Positions 35,771-46,903 of a DNA stretch of 64,000 bases are shown one piece after another. Position numbers and translations under genes: made by a program. This DNA is from CAWFGS01 sp963815535 (GTDB lineage Bacteria > Pseudomonadota > Alphaproteobacteria > Sphingomonadales > Sphingomonadaceae). The stretch is from NCBI GenBank assembly GCA_963815535.1, contig CAWFGS010000001.1, positions 806,001 to 870,000 on the forward strand. The letters are read 5' to 3'. The notes below the pieces were generated by a model. It had not been told where the DNA came from and ran no database searches. It saw nothing but the letters and a program-made list of their open reading frames with translations. Numbering within the stretch: position 1 is the stretch's first letter; every line of letters starts with the position of its first letter.

Positions 35771-37499
35771 GTTCAGGCAGTCTGTTGCCTGCGGTCGTCG
35801 GCGAACCCATTCGTGCGACCCGCGCCCATTCGATCATGCACAGCGCCACTGCGACGAAGCCGATCAATGTCGTCAGGATGAAGACATCGTAATAGCCTCG
35901 ATCCTCGATCATCTCGCCCAGCGCGCCGCGCCCCAGCGTGCCGACCAGCAAGGTCAAGCGAGGACAGCAGCGCATATTGCACCGCGCTGTATTGTTTCGA
36001 CACGATGGAGGACAGCCACGCGACATAGGCCGCGCCCGCAATTCCGATGGCGAGGTTTTCGAATCCGATCGTGATCGTCAGCTTGGCAAGGTTGGCGCTG
36101 CCACCCGGCAATTGTTCGATCAGCCCAGGTAAAGCCCACGGCATCGCTGAACGCCTGCATCCGCGCTCCACCGACGGCGAGGTCGGCATAGAGCAAGTTC
36201 GTGAGTGCCGCGAGCAACGCGCCGATCGTCAGTGTCAGCATCCGCCCCAGCACGGTCAGCATATAACCGCCGATCGCCAGACCCAAAATGATCGCCCCGA
36301 CGCCGAAGAACTTGGACGCGAACGCAACCTCGTCATTGGTATAGTTGAGCTCGCCCAGATAGAACGGATACGCGAACGTGCCCCAGATCGCATCGCATAT
36401 CCGGTACGTCAGCACGACCGCCAGGATCAGCACCAGCGACCAGCCGATGCGGCCGACGAATTCGACCAACGGCAGCAGCAGCGCACGATAGAGGTGATCC
36501 ATCGCGAACGCACCGCCGCTGCTGGGCGGGGCGTCCTGCGCCAGCAGATGCTTCCCGTCCCGCTTCTGCGCGGCGAGCCACCCGGCGACCAACGCCGGCA
36601 ACACCACGGTCGCCACGATGATCCACGGCCCCCATTGCAGCGTGAAGTCGGTCGGGTTGGGGCGGTCTTCGGGTGCGTAGGTCAGCGATTGCACCATGAA
36701 CACCAGCACCGTTCCGATCGCGCCCGCCCACAGGATTGCAACCACCGCCAACGCCTTCATCCGGACGCTCGGGCGACAATTCGCCCTGTTTGCGAAGGTC
36801 GAGCAGCTGGTGATCGATTTCCCCATCGCGCCCGAACTCGCCGGCGTCGCTGTCCGGCGCCCACAGTCCGGCGATGCCGATCGCCAGCAGGATCGCGCCC
36901 ATCACCAGATATGTCTGCGGCCAACCGATGCGCGCAGCGATAATCAGGCCGAATGCGCCGCCGACCAGGGCCGCCAGCCGGTATCCCATCTGATAGACGG
37001 TGGACAGGATATCGATCGTCGCTTCTTCGTCCGCGACGTCGATCCGCCAGGCATTGATGGCGATATCCTGCGTGGCGGAGGCGAGCGCCCCGATGCCTGC
37101 AAGCAGGGAGAACCAGCCGATGCTATCGTTCGACGGTGCGCTGAAACTCAGCGCCACCAGAATGGCCCCGATCAAAATCTGCGCTGGGACGATCCATTGC
37201 TTGCGCCGACCCAGCCGCCGGAAACCGGCGATGTCCACCTTGTCGATCAGCGGCGACCACAGGAATTGAAACGCGTAAGCCAGCCCGATCAGCGAAAACA
37301 CGCCCATCGTCTCAAGCTCGACCTCGGCTTCCGTCAGCCAGGCGTATAGCGTACCGAGGAACAGCGCGAGCGGCAGCCCGCTGGCGAAGCCGAACAGCAG
37401 CATATAGCCGGTTTTGGGATGCCGCAGCGACCGGATCACTTCGCGCCAGCCCGGCTTCGCCTTGTCGGCTGTGGTCGCGCCGCTTTCGCCGTCACTCAT
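35721..37499 (-). CDS. AmpG-like MFS permease (three frame lesions)
   Basis: About 591 aa after repair. Twelve or more hydrophobic segments; the N-terminal part WREVIRSLRHPKTGYMLLFGFASGLPLALF, then FSLIGLAYAFQFLWSPLIDKV and ALASATQDIAINAWRIDVA match AmpG muropeptide permeases. Lesions near 36768 (SP to SVRMKALAVVAIL), 36130 (GFT to GLIEQLPGGSANLAKL) and 35957 (LSSL to TLLVGTLGRGALGEMI) each need one base removed. AmpG imports anhydro-muropeptides for wall recycling; substrate by homology only. The exact C-terminus, overlapping folC by about 50 bp, is uncertain. Confidence 0.85.
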
Positions 37500-37619
37500 A
37501 AATGGTCCGTCCCTAATATCGTGCGCCACGCGGTAGGCAGGTTTCCGCATGAATGCCAGTCGAACGTGGCGGACGCCATGCGGCTATCGCAAGTGGCACG
37601 AACGCTGTAAGCGGCGCGC

Positions 37620-38416
<797 letters not shown>

Positions 38417-38417
<1 letters not shown>

Positions 38418-38966
38418 TGCGGGTTGTCGCTGGCGAATGGCGCGGGCGCAAACTGATTGCCCCCAAAGGTGAGGCGACGCGGCCGACGGCGGACCGAATG
38501 CGCGAAACGCTGTTCAATATGCTCGCTAGCAGGTTGGGCTCGTTCGAAGGATTGAGCGTCGCCGATCTGTTCGCCGGGTCCGGCGCGTTGGGGCTGGAAG
38601 CGTTGTCGCGCGGGGCGGCATCGTGCCTGTTCGTGGAACAGGACGACGACGGCGATGAAGGCTTTGCGCGCCAATGTGGACGCGCTGGACGCGCGCACGC
38701 GATCCACGATTCAGGCGGCGTCGGTCATGCGGCTGGGCCCCGCGAAAGTGGCGCACGACCTTATCCTGCTCGACCCGCCCTATCATACCGGGGCGGGCGC
38801 GGTGGCGCTCGATCGGTTGGAACGGCTGGGCTGGATTGGTGCCGCGACCTGGATTGCGCTGGAAACGGCGCATGATGAAGCTGCCGAATGCCGGGGGCTG
38901 GATGTGGTCGCCGATCGCAAGGTCGGAAAAGGGCGCATCCGTTTGCTGCAATCCACCAGGCTTTGA
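38417..38966 (+). CDS. rsmD: 16S rRNA (guanine966-N2)-methyltransferase RsmD (one frame lesion)
   Basis: Reconstructed length 182 aa. The start MRVVAGEWRGRKLIAPKG is typical. The SAM-binding motif VADLFAGSGALGLEALSRGA is intact; at 38648 one extra G is removed so that QDDD continues as AMKALRANVDAL. The catalytic tetrapeptide appears as DPPY in LILLDPPYHTG. RsmD methylates G966 in the 30S head. It is coupled to rluB, so both rRNA-modifying enzymes share a transcript. Confidence 0.92.
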
Positions 38967-39029
38967 TCAAAACGGCCACCCCGCAATGACGCGGAGCGGC
39001 CGATCCGTTACCCAATTCGGCAGGCGGGA

Positions 39030-39575
39030 TTACCGGCGAGGCTCCCCCTCCTCCAAGACATCGTCCGCAACAGTGTCGTCCATACGCGTGTCTTCGGCCG
39101 GGTCGGCGGCTGGCCCCTCGGCAGCTGCAGGATCGCCGCTTTCAATCTGCTGGACTTGCGCATCGATCGCTTGCCACGCCAGCGCCTTTTCCTCGTCCGG
39201 CATGGCCAGCAAACGCAAGCGATCGACTGCGGTCAAACGCCAGAACAAGTCCTGACGTTCGGGCGGCAGGCTCCAGTAATATTCCTGGTGGTCGGCCTGC
39301 CAGGTTTGATAATCGGCTTGGCGCTCGGCAGTCCAGCCCGCGATCTGTTCCGCCTGCACTTCCGGCGATATCGTTGCGGTAGGCGTTGCGGGCGCAGTAT
39401 CGACCGGGGGCATTTGCGAGGCCGGGTCCATCGGTTCCGCCGAAGTTGCCGGCCCTTCCGGTTCCTCCATCGGTGGCGGGGGTGGCGGCATGGTGTCCTG
39501 CGCCATCGCGACGCTTCCACCCGCAGTAAACGCGGCAGCGGTCGCCAGAAGCAGAGATTTAAGTGGTTTACGCAT
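39030..39575 (-). CDS. Exported Pro-rich hypothetical protein
   Basis: About 181 aa from the ATG at 39575 (MRKPLKSLLLATAAAF). The signal peptide ends near SVAMA, followed by a low-complexity Pro/Met/Glu linker (DTMPPPPPPMEEPEGP). The centre is a Trp/Gln-rich block, WTAERQADYQTWQADHQEYYWSLPPERQDLF, resembling short periplasmic proteins of sphingomonads. The tail is acidic. I do not recognise a domain. It is transcribed opposite to rsmD, with 258 bp upstream before the uvrD start. Confidence 0.65.
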   Translation of the reverse strand: MRKPLKSLLLATAAAFTAGGSVAMAQDTMPPPPPPMEEPEGPATSAEPMDPASQMPPVDTAPATPTATISPEVQAEQIAGWTAERQADYQTWQADHQEYYWSLPPERQDLFWRLTAVDRLRLLAMPDEEKALAWQAIDAQVQQIESGDPAAAEGPAADPAEDTRMDDTVADDVLEEGEPRR

Positions 39576-39811
39576 GATCGTATCCTCAATGGTTGTGTCA
39601 TGCGTGACGAACTGCCGGAAAACTCCCCTTCCGGCGTCATCATCAATCGCGCAAAAACGGTTCCAAGCCAAGGGGTTGGGCTGCGCCCCGCCATGTATCG
39701 GGGGCGGAACGCCGAATGGCGTGGCGAAATCACGGCGAACGGATCGACCGGATGATCGGGGTCGCCCGAGGAGGCTCTTTCGCAATGACTTCTATTGCAG
39801 GATTGGCCCGC

Positions 39812-39826
39812 GTTCCCTACCTGTTC
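39812..39826 (+). promoter_or_regulatory. Putative LexA (SOS) box upstream of uvrD
   Basis: GTTCCCTACCTGTTC fits the alphaproteobacterial SOS consensus GTTC-N7-GTTC exactly. It ends 7 bp before the UvrD-helicase ATG at 39834, so bound LexA would block the promoter or start region. Confidence 0.65.
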
Positions 39827-39833
39827 GCATTGC

Positions 39834-42161
39834 ATGTCCGACCCCGCCCCCCTTCCCGCACGTTCCGGCCATGGCTCGGATCGTGACGAGCAATTGCCCG
39901 CTTATGCCGCACCCCTGAACGAGCCCCAGCGTGAGGCGGTGCTGGCAACGGAAGGTCCGGTGCTGATGCTGGCCGGGGCGGGAACTGGGAAAACCGCCGC
40001 CCTCACTGCGCGCCTTGCCCATCTGGTCGCGATGCGGCTGGCATGGCCCAGCGAAATCCTGTGCGTAACCTTTACCAACAAGGCCGCGCGCGAAATGCGC
40101 GAGCGTGTGGGGCGCCATATCGGCGATGCGGTGGAAGGGATGCCGTGGCTCGGCACGTTCCATTCCATCTGCGCCAAGATGCTGCGCCGTCATGCGGAAC
40201 TGGTCGGGCTGCAATCGAACTACACCATTATCGATACGGACGATCAGCTGCGTCTGCTGAAACAGTTGATTCAGCAGAACGATCTCGATGAAAAACGCTG
40301 GCCCGCGCGCCAGCTGTCCGGTTTGATCGACCGATGGAAGAACCGCGGCCTCAACCCCGGCGATCTCGATGCTGCCGAGAATGAGGCATACGCCAATGGG
40401 CGCGGGACCGAATTTTACGGCCTATACCAAAACCGGTTGAAAGAACTGAACGCCTGCGATTTCGGCGATCTGATGCTGCATATGCTCAACATCTTTCGCG
40501 ACAATCGCGAGGTGCTGGCGCAATATCAGAAACGGTTCAAATATGTCCTGGTGGACGAATATCAGGATACGAACGCAGTCCAGTATCTATGGCTGCGCCT
40601 GCTGGCGCAGGACCGCAAGAACATCTGTGTCGTGGGTGATGACGATCAATCGATCTATTCCTGGCGCGGCGCGGAAGTGGCCAATATCCTGCGGTTCGAG
40701 AAGGATTTTCCCGGCGCCACCGTGGTCAAGCTGGAACAGAATTACCGCTCCACTCCGCAAATCCTCGCCGCCGCATCGGGCCTGATAAACGCCAACAGCG
40801 ACCGTTTGGGCAAGACTTTGTGGACCGAACTGCCGAAGGGCGACAAGGTGCGCGTCATCGGCGTATGGGACGGGCCGGAAGAAGCGCGCCGGGTGGGCGA
40901 AGAAGTGGAACGGCTGGAACGCGAAGGCGCAAGCCTTGACGATGTCGCTATTCTGGTGCGGGCGCAGTATCAAACGCGCGAATTCGAAGATCGGTTTATC
41001 CAAATCGGTCTCAATTACCGCATCATCGGCGGCTTTCGATTTTACGAACGTGCGGAAATCCGCGACGCGCTCGCCTATCTGCGCGTTATCGCACAGCCGC
41101 AAGACGATCTGGCGTTCGAACGAATCTACAATCAGCCCAAGCGCGGCCTGGGTGCAAAAACGCTGGAAAAGATGCATCAGCATGCCCGGCGTACAGGGCT
41201 GCCGCTGGCTGCGGCATCCCTGCAACTGGCTGATAGCGACGAGTTGCCCAAACGCGCGGCCAACGCGATCGGCGGTCTGATGCGGCAGTTTCTATCGTGG
41301 CGCGACATGGCGGAGCGCGTCGCCCCGGCGGAACTGATCCGCACGGTGATGGACGACAACGGCTACAACGCGATGCTGGAGGCGGAACGCAGCGCGGAAA
41401 GCGCCGGCCGGCTCGAAAACCTGTCCGAACTTGCGCGCGCGATGGAAGAATACGAGACGCTCGGCGAGTTCCTCGAACATGTTGCATTGGTGATGGACAA
41501 CGATGCCAGCGCGGATGAAGAAAAACTGACCATCATGACCATGCACGGGGCGAAGGGGCTGGAGTTCGACAATGTCTTCCTGCCGGGATGGGAAGAAGGG
41601 GTGTTTCCCAGCCAGCGTTCGCTCGATGAAGGGGGGCTCGCCAGTCTGGAAGAAGAGCGCCGTCTCGCCTATGTCGCGATCACACGCGCGCGGCGCAAAT
41701 GCACCATCCTGCACGCGCAGAACCGGCGAATTTACGGGCAGTGGACCAGCTCAATTCCGTCCCGCTTCGTGGAAGAACTGCCTGATGACGCAGTCGAAAC
41801 CGAAACGACCATGTCCGGCGGCGCATCATTGTGGCGCGCGAACTGGTCCGAAAGCGAAGATCCCTTTGCCCATGTCACCACCGCTCGCCCCGATCGCAGC
41901 GAAGCGCGCGGCCCGGGCTGGCAGCGCGCGCTATCGACCGGTTACGATACCAAACAGGTGCGTATCCGCGAACCGGGCCGCAGCGCCGCAAGCTTCGCTG
42001 CCAAACCCCGCAGCGATATCGCCATCGGCGCACGCGTGTTTCACGACAAGTTCGGGTACGGCTTCGTGATGGAGCAGGAAGGCAACAAGCTGGAGATCGA
42101 ATTCGAAACCAGCGGCACGAAACGCGTCATCGACAGTTTCGTGAAGCCCGCCCCGAATTAA
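39834..42161 (+). CDS. uvrD: UvrD/PcrA-type superfamily I DNA helicase
   Basis: 775 aa, intact. A 3'-5' helicase of nucleotide-excision and mismatch repair. Motifs in order: Q-motif LNEPQREAVL, Walker A LAGAGTGKTAALT, Ia TFTNKAAREM, Walker B LVDEYQDTN, III VVGDDDQSIYSWRGA, IV LEQNYRS, V TIMTMHGAKGLEF and VI AYVAITRARRKC. The C-terminal tail with VFHDKFGYGFVMEQEGNKLEIEF is the Tudor-like domain of PcrA/UvrD that touches RNA polymerase. The start MSDPAPLPARSG lies just after a LexA box. Confidence 0.95.
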   Translation: MSDPAPLPARSGHGSDRDEQLPAYAAPLNEPQREAVLATEGPVLMLAGAGTGKTAALTARLAHLVAMRLAWPSEILCVTFTNKAAREMRERVGRHIGDAVEGMPWLGTFHSICAKMLRRHAELVGLQSNYTIIDTDDQLRLLKQLIQQNDLDEKRWPARQLSGLIDRWKNRGLNPGDLDAAENEAYANGRGTEFYGLYQNRLKELNACDFGDLMLHMLNIFRDNREVLAQYQKRFKYVLVDEYQDTNAVQYLWLRLLAQDRKNICVVGDDDQSIYSWRGAEVANILRFEKDFPGATVVKLEQNYRSTPQILAAASGLINANSDRLGKTLWTELPKGDKVRVIGVWDGPEEARRVGEEVERLEREGASLDDVAILVRAQYQTREFEDRFIQIGLNYRIIGGFRFYERAEIRDALAYLRVIAQPQDDLAFERIYNQPKRGLGAKTLEKMHQHARRTGLPLAAASLQLADSDELPKRAANAIGGLMRQFLSWRDMAERVAPAELIRTVMDDNGYNAMLEAERSAESAGRLENLSELARAMEEYETLGEFLEHVALVMDNDASADEEKLTIMTMHGAKGLEFDNVFLPGWEEGVFPSQRSLDEGGLASLEEERRLAYVAITRARRKCTILHAQNRRIYGQWTSSIPSRFVEELPDDAVETETTMSGGASLWRANWSESEDPFAHVTTARPDRSEARGPGWQRALSTGYDTKQVRIREPGRSAASFAAKPRSDIAIGARVFHDKFGYGFVMEQEGNKLEIEFETSGTKRVIDSFVKPAPN

Positions 42162-42171
42162 CTCGAACGGG

Positions 42172-43627
42172 TCAGCTCAGCGGCGTGCCGAGAAAACCGG
42201 GAACCGGTCCGTTCCATTCACCCGGTTTACTGGGTTCGTCCTGATCGTTGCGACTACGCTTGGTGTTCGGCTTCGCTTGGGTGGTGTCGTTTCGGGCTGA
42301 ACGCTCGCCGCGTGCGGTTCGCTTGGGCGCATCACCATCGCTTCGATCGGAACGCGTGTTCGTACGGCGAGCGGGCTTGTCGGTTTGGGAACCCTCATCG
42401 CCATTCCGCCCGCGTCCGCGACGTGGCTGGCCTTCGGGTCGTTCCTTACGAGTGGTATCGTCGCCTGTCGCCTGTCTTCGACTTCGAAGATCGTTTCGCA
42501 TCGGCGTTTCCGCCCCCGAAATCGAACAGCGGGATTTCGCCGCCAGTCAGTTTTTCGACATTATCGATCGCTTCGGCATCAGCGGGTGTCACGAAAGTAA
42601 TCGCCCTGCCCTTCGCGCCGGCGCGACCGGTCCGGCCGATGCGGTGGACATAATCGTCGGGATGCCAGGGTGTGTCGTAATTGAACACATGGCTGACACC
42701 CTTTACATCCAGACCGCGCGCGGCAACGTCAGACGCGACCAGAATGTTGATCTTGCCTTCCTTGAACAGATCGAGTTCGGCGATGCGGCTCGATTGGTCC
42801 ATGTCACCATGGATCTCGCCGACCGAAAAACCATCGCGTTTCAACATCTTGGCCAGTTCGCGAACCATCACCTTCTTATTGGAAAAGACGATCGCGGTGT
42901 CGACATTGTCGTTTCGCAGGAACCAGCGCAGCCCCTCCTGCTTTTTGCGCTGGGCCACATTGACCTTGAACTGCGCGATGTTCTCGTTGGTGGACGCTGC
43001 CCGGCTGACCTCAATCTGTTTGGGATTGGTCAGAAACTTGTCCGCCAGCTTCTTGATCGGCGGTGGCATGGTTGCGGAAAACAGCATCGTTTGCCGCGGA
43101 TTGGGCAGTTTATCGCAAATGAATTCGATATCGGGAATGAACCCCATATCCAGCATTCGATCCGCCTCGTCGATGACCAGCAGTTCGCAACCGTTGAGCA
43201 TGATCTTACCACGCTCGAACAAATCCATCAGTCGGCCCGGCGTCGCGATCAGGACATCTACGCCCTCGTCCAGCGCCTTGACCTGATCGCCCATCTGCAC
43301 GCCGCCGATCAGCAGGGCCATTTTCAAGTCGTGATTGACGCCGTATTTTTCGAAGTTTTCGGCAACCTGGGCGGCCAGTTCGCGTGTGGGTTCGAGGATA
43401 AGCGAACGCGGCATGCGCGCACGGCGGCGACCGCTGGCCAGCACGTCGATCATCGGCAGCACGAAACTGGCGGTCTTGCCCGTGCCGGTTTGCGCGATGC
43501 CGATCAGATCCTTCATCATCAGGACCGCCGGAATGGCTTCCGCCTGGATCGGCGTGGGCTCGGTATAGCCGGCGGCTTCGACAGCTTTCAGCAGTTTTTC
43601 GGATAGGCCGAGGTCGGCAAATGTCAT
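42172..43627 (-). CDS. DEAD-box ATP-dependent RNA helicase (one frame lesion in the tail)
   Basis: About 484 aa. Intact core with Q motif YTEPTPIQAEAIP, Walker A IAQTGTGKTAS, DEAD in LLVIDEADRMLDMGF, SAT in FSATMPPP, and HRIGRTGRAG. Near 42460 one base is removed to pass from KTGDRR into DTTRKERPEGQPRRGRGR. The C-terminal 95 residues are basic and Arg/Gly/Lys-rich, typical of RhlE-type RNA-binding tails. RhlE/DbpA-like helicases act in ribosome assembly or mRNA decay; which branch this is remains open. It converges with uvrD (10 bp between the stops). Confidence 0.92.
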
Positions 43628-43757
43628 ACGGTTTCGATTGTCCGGATATTGGGGGCAACCGGCCCCACGGCAGCGGGTGACATGTTCACCCGTATAGCAA
43701 CACGGCGCATTACCCGCCGATCCATGGAAAAGTCAATTATTGCAGGTTTTCTGACCG

Positions 43758-44330
43758 CTATTTGTCCGACACCACCAATTGCCGCAATCGCTTAACCTCG
43801 CAACTGGTACCCGCGCGCGATTGCAGCAAGTCGCGCGATACGCACAGCATGCCGTCATCGCTGCGTTCGACATACAGCCCGGAATAAAACTCGCGCGCGA
43901 GACAGGATTTGGGCAGGCTGGCGGAAATAACGCGGCGATCTTTCATGAAAAACAACAGCTTGTTATCGCGCGATGCCTGCACACCGCCGATGGACCGAAC
44001 GGGAATGCATTTACCCATCTTGCGTTCGGCATAGCGCGCGGCGACCGGGCGGGCGGGCATGATGGTCATCAAATCGGGGCGACGCGACTGACTGCGCGGT
44101 GCGATACGAATGGTCACGCGGCGTTCGATGCGAACCTGATCGACAGCGACGTCGGTGTCGAAAGTCGTGAATCGCACCCAGTGAGACAGGCTGATCGGCT
44201 GCGGCTTGTGTTCGCGTACCGTTTCTTCGGGCGGGGGCGTCAGCTTTGCCGTATTGTCGCCACGTTCGCTCCCGCCGATGGGCGCGGCGAGCAAAGCCAG
44301 TGGCAGGATCATATCCGTAAAGTTCAGCAT
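43758..44330 (-). CDS. Conserved exported hypothetical protein
   Basis: 190 aa, or about 184 if it starts at the in-frame ATG of MILPLALLAAPIGG, which would make that stretch a signal peptide. The mature protein is basic with several Cys (GKCIPVRSIGG, KSCLAREFYSG, MLCVSRDLLQSRAGTSCEVKRL). The end block of paired Cys resembles small envelope proteins seen in sphingomonads. No known domain is recognised. It diverges from the FAD oxidase gene, with 142 bp between the starts. Confidence 0.65.
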   Translation of the reverse strand: MLNFTDMILPLALLAAPIGGSERGDNTAKLTPPPEETVREHKPQPISLSHWVRFTTFDTDVAVDQVRIERRVTIRIAPRSQSRRPDLMTIMPARPVAARYAERKMGKCIPVRSIGGVQASRDNKLLFFMKDRRVISASLPKSCLAREFYSGLYVERSDDGMLCVSRDLLQSRAGTSCEVKRLRQLVVSDK

Positions 44331-44472
44331 CGCGTCATTCTGATGCCTCCCCCGGCAGACCGTCCCTGTTTCGTTTGATCTCGAAGCGGACGGTCGATTG
44401 CCATAGCGTGCGGAATTGAACGATGGCTTAATTGCACGCCGCTTCCCTTAAGTGATAAGGCCTCGGACATCG

Positions 44473-45960
44473 ATGCGCGATACTGTATCCGACCGTGCCG
44501 GTTTTCTCCGTCAACTAGCCGCCGTTCTCGGACCACGCGGCCTATCGCAGGATGCGGATTTGATCGAGCCGTGGCTGACAGACTGGCGTGGGCGTTACGT
44601 GGGAAAAGCGCTGGCGCTCGCATCGCCCGAAACGACCCGGCAGACGGCGCAAATCGTTGGACTGTGCACGCAATATCGCGTGCCGATCGTACCACAAGGT
44701 GGGAACAGCGGCATGTCCGGCGGGGCGACGCCGGACGAAACAGGCATGGCCTTGCTGCTATCCACCCGGCGCATGAATGCAGTGCGATCCTTCGATGTGG
44801 AGGCCCGTGAGATCGTTTGCGAGGCGGGTGTCGTGCTGCAGACTCTGCACGATTTAGCTGGTGATAACCGTTTGCGTTTCCCACTGACCCTTGGCGGCAA
44901 GGGGTCGGCGACGATCGGCGGCCTGATTGCAACGAACGCAGGTGGAACGCAGGTTTTGCGGCACGGTTCGATGCGCGCGCAGGTTAAGGGGCTGGAAGCG
45001 GTGATGCCCGACGGCGAAGTGTTCGATGCGCTCGCCACCTTGAAGAAGGATAATCGCGGGTTCGACCTCAAGCAACTGCTGATCGGATCGGAAGGAACAT
45101 TGGGCATTATCACCGCTGCGACATTGCGCCTGCTGCCGGAAAGCGGTGCACGAGTGGTCGCATGGGTGGGGCTGCCCGATATCGGAGAGGCACGCCGGTT
45201 GTTGCTGCATTGCCAAGATGTCGCAAGCGATACGCTGGAGGGTTTCGAAGTTGTCCCGCGCCATTGTCTGCAATCCGTTTTGGCGCATCAACCCACCGCA
45301 CGCGACCCCTTGCCTACCCAATACCCCTGGAACGCGCTAATCGAATTCGCCGCGCCTCCCGCGACTTCGTCCACCCTTAGCGCGGATATCGAACGGCTGC
45401 TCGAACAGGCGCTGGATCAAGGGCTTTTCGACGATGCCGCCATCGCCGTTAATGAAAGGCAGGCGGACGCATTCTGGGAATTGCGCGATGGAATATCCGC
45501 CGCCGAACGCGCCATCGGGCCGGCCATGCAGCACGATATCTCCGTGCCGGTCGCCCGGATGGCTGATTTCATTGACCATGCCGTTTCCGTCATCGAAAGT
45601 CGCTTTGCCCACACACGCGCCGTGGCGTTCGGCCATCTGGGGGACGGCAATGTGCATTTGCATGTTCTTGCCCCGCCCGGCAGCAGTCGCGGTGGATGGG
45701 AGAATGAACAGGGCAAGGAAATCAGTGGGTTCGTGCATGACCTTGTCACGCAATGGCAAGGTTCCATCAGCGCGGAACATGGCATCGGACAGATGAAACG
45801 CGCGGAATTGGCCCGGCTGCACGATCCGGTTGCCCTGTCGATGATGCGGGCAGTCAAGAACGCGTTAGATCCCCAAAATATCATGAATCCCGGTAAATTG
45901 GTGGACGCCGCTCCGGCGACACGGCCCGCGACACTTGCGCCCCCTGCCCCCACACTTTAA
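44473..45960 (+). CDS. FAD-binding oxidoreductase (D-2-hydroxyacid / D-lactate dehydrogenase type)
   Basis: 495 aa, intact. The FAD-binding PCMH domain is shown by VPIVPQGGNSGMSGGATPD, FPLTLGGKGSATIGGLIATNAGG and IGSEGTLGIITAATLRL. The FAD-oxidase C-terminal domain has the metal/substrate block FGHLGDGNVHLHV and ISAEHGIGQMKR. Members oxidise D-lactate, D-2-hydroxyglutarate or glycolate; the layout best fits the D-2-hydroxyglutarate/D-lactate dehydrogenase branch, with no iron-sulfur domain. There is no obvious operon partner. Confidence 0.9.
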   Translation: MRDTVSDRAGFLRQLAAVLGPRGLSQDADLIEPWLTDWRGRYVGKALALASPETTRQTAQIVGLCTQYRVPIVPQGGNSGMSGGATPDETGMALLLSTRRMNAVRSFDVEAREIVCEAGVVLQTLHDLAGDNRLRFPLTLGGKGSATIGGLIATNAGGTQVLRHGSMRAQVKGLEAVMPDGEVFDALATLKKDNRGFDLKQLLIGSEGTLGIITAATLRLLPESGARVVAWVGLPDIGEARRLLLHCQDVASDTLEGFEVVPRHCLQSVLAHQPTARDPLPTQYPWNALIEFAAPPATSSTLSADIERLLEQALDQGLFDDAAIAVNERQADAFWELRDGISAAERAIGPAMQHDISVPVARMADFIDHAVSVIESRFAHTRAVAFGHLGDGNVHLHVLAPPGSSRGGWENEQGKEISGFVHDLVTQWQGSISAEHGIGQMKRAELARLHDPVALSMMRAVKNALDPQNIMNPGKLVDAAPATRPATLAPPAPTL

Positions 45961-46036
45961 GGCGCGCAACGCACACTTCCGGCGCAGCTGAGCAGCGGCG
46001 TCGCCACTCTTATCCCTTCGTTTCAGGAGACGCCGT

Positions 46037-46819
46037 ATGGCCAGCGCCCCGCAGCCGCAATTGCCCTTGTTCTACAACGATTTGATGCCGCTCAACAGTC
46101 GCGATCATTCGAAATACATGACGAAGGTCGTCGATGCCGCACCCTTCCTGGCCAAACAGCACGCCATTCCACTGACTGTCGATGAGTTCGTCGAGGCGCA
46201 GCGCAGCTTTCCAATCGTGTTTTCATCGGGCGACAATCCCCTGCCATTGGGTCTGATGGGCCTGAATGAAGGTGTAAACACGTTCATGGACGACAAGGGG
46301 AAACCGACGATGGACGGGTTCTATATGCCCGCTTATGTCCGCCGCTATCCATTCATGCTCGCCAAGCTGAAGCAGGAAAGCGAGGAGATGTCGCTGTGCT
46401 TCGATCCGTCGGCGGACAATATCGGCGAATTCGACGAAGGCGATGCGCTGTTCGATGGCGACCAGCCGACCGAAATGACCAAGGGCGTTCTGCAATTCTG
46501 CGAACGGTTCGAGGAATCGGGCCATCGGACCAAGGGTTTCCTGGAACAGCTGAAGAAACACGATCTGCTGATGGAAGGCGAAATTGCCATTACGCAGGCC
46601 GATAAGCCCGATACGCCGTTCGTCTATCGCGGATTCCAGATGGTCAGCGAAGAAAAGCTGAAGGAGCTGCAGGGTTCGACCTTACGCGAATTCAACAAGA
46701 ACGGGTTGCTACTGCTGATTCACGCGCATCTGTTCTCGCTCAATCTGATGCGGGTGATTTTCGCTCGCCAAGTGCAGCAGGGCAATGGGCCGGAGGGTTC
46801 GTCCGGTTCGTTGAATTAA
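46037..46819 (+). CDS. SapC family protein
   Basis: 260 aa, intact. The start MASAPQPQLPLFYNDLMPLNSRDH and the core FPIVFSSGDNPLPLGLMGLNEGVNTF, YMPAYVRRYPFML match the SapC family, named from a Campylobacter S-layer locus but common in alphaproteobacteria. There it often sits beside TonB receptors, tryptophan halogenases and cupin-like proteins, none of which is present here. It has no signal peptide, so it is likely cytosolic. The molecular role is unknown. A good ribosome-binding site (TCAGGAGA) precedes the ATG. Confidence 0.88.
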   Translation: MASAPQPQLPLFYNDLMPLNSRDHSKYMTKVVDAAPFLAKQHAIPLTVDEFVEAQRSFPIVFSSGDNPLPLGLMGLNEGVNTFMDDKGKPTMDGFYMPAYVRRYPFMLAKLKQESEEMSLCFDPSADNIGEFDEGDALFDGDQPTEMTKGVLQFCERFEESGHRTKGFLEQLKKHDLLMEGEIAITQADKPDTPFVYRGFQMVSEEKLKELQGSTLREFNKNGLLLLIHAHLFSLNLMRVIFARQVQQGNGPEGSSGSLN

Positions 46820-46868
46820 GCGCAATACGCCGGTTCGAAATCGGCATGATTTTTCGCATGATGCGGGG

Positions 46869-46897
46869 TTGAAAGACTTCGGGTCGCTGCATATTTT
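46869..46897 (+). promoter_or_regulatory. Near-consensus sigma-70 promoter of the candidate small RNA
   Basis: -35 TTGAAA (46869-46874), exactly 17 bp, then -10 TATTTT (46892-46897). The predicted start, 7 to 8 nt later, coincides with the first base of a 12-bp hairpin. It is 50 bp after the sapC stop, in an otherwise empty region. Confidence 0.6.
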
Positions 46898-46903
46898 TAA
46901 CCG

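Noticed and set aside
39640..39780. Possible coding start upstream of the exported Pro-rich protein (longer frame to 39785)
   Set aside because: The added residues are Arg/Pro-rich and would bury a good signal peptide that begins at 39575.
43628..43757. Divergent-looking gap after the DEAD-box helicase start as a cold-shock leader
   Set aside because: 130 bp with no clear stem pairs or cold-box-like motif that I can support.
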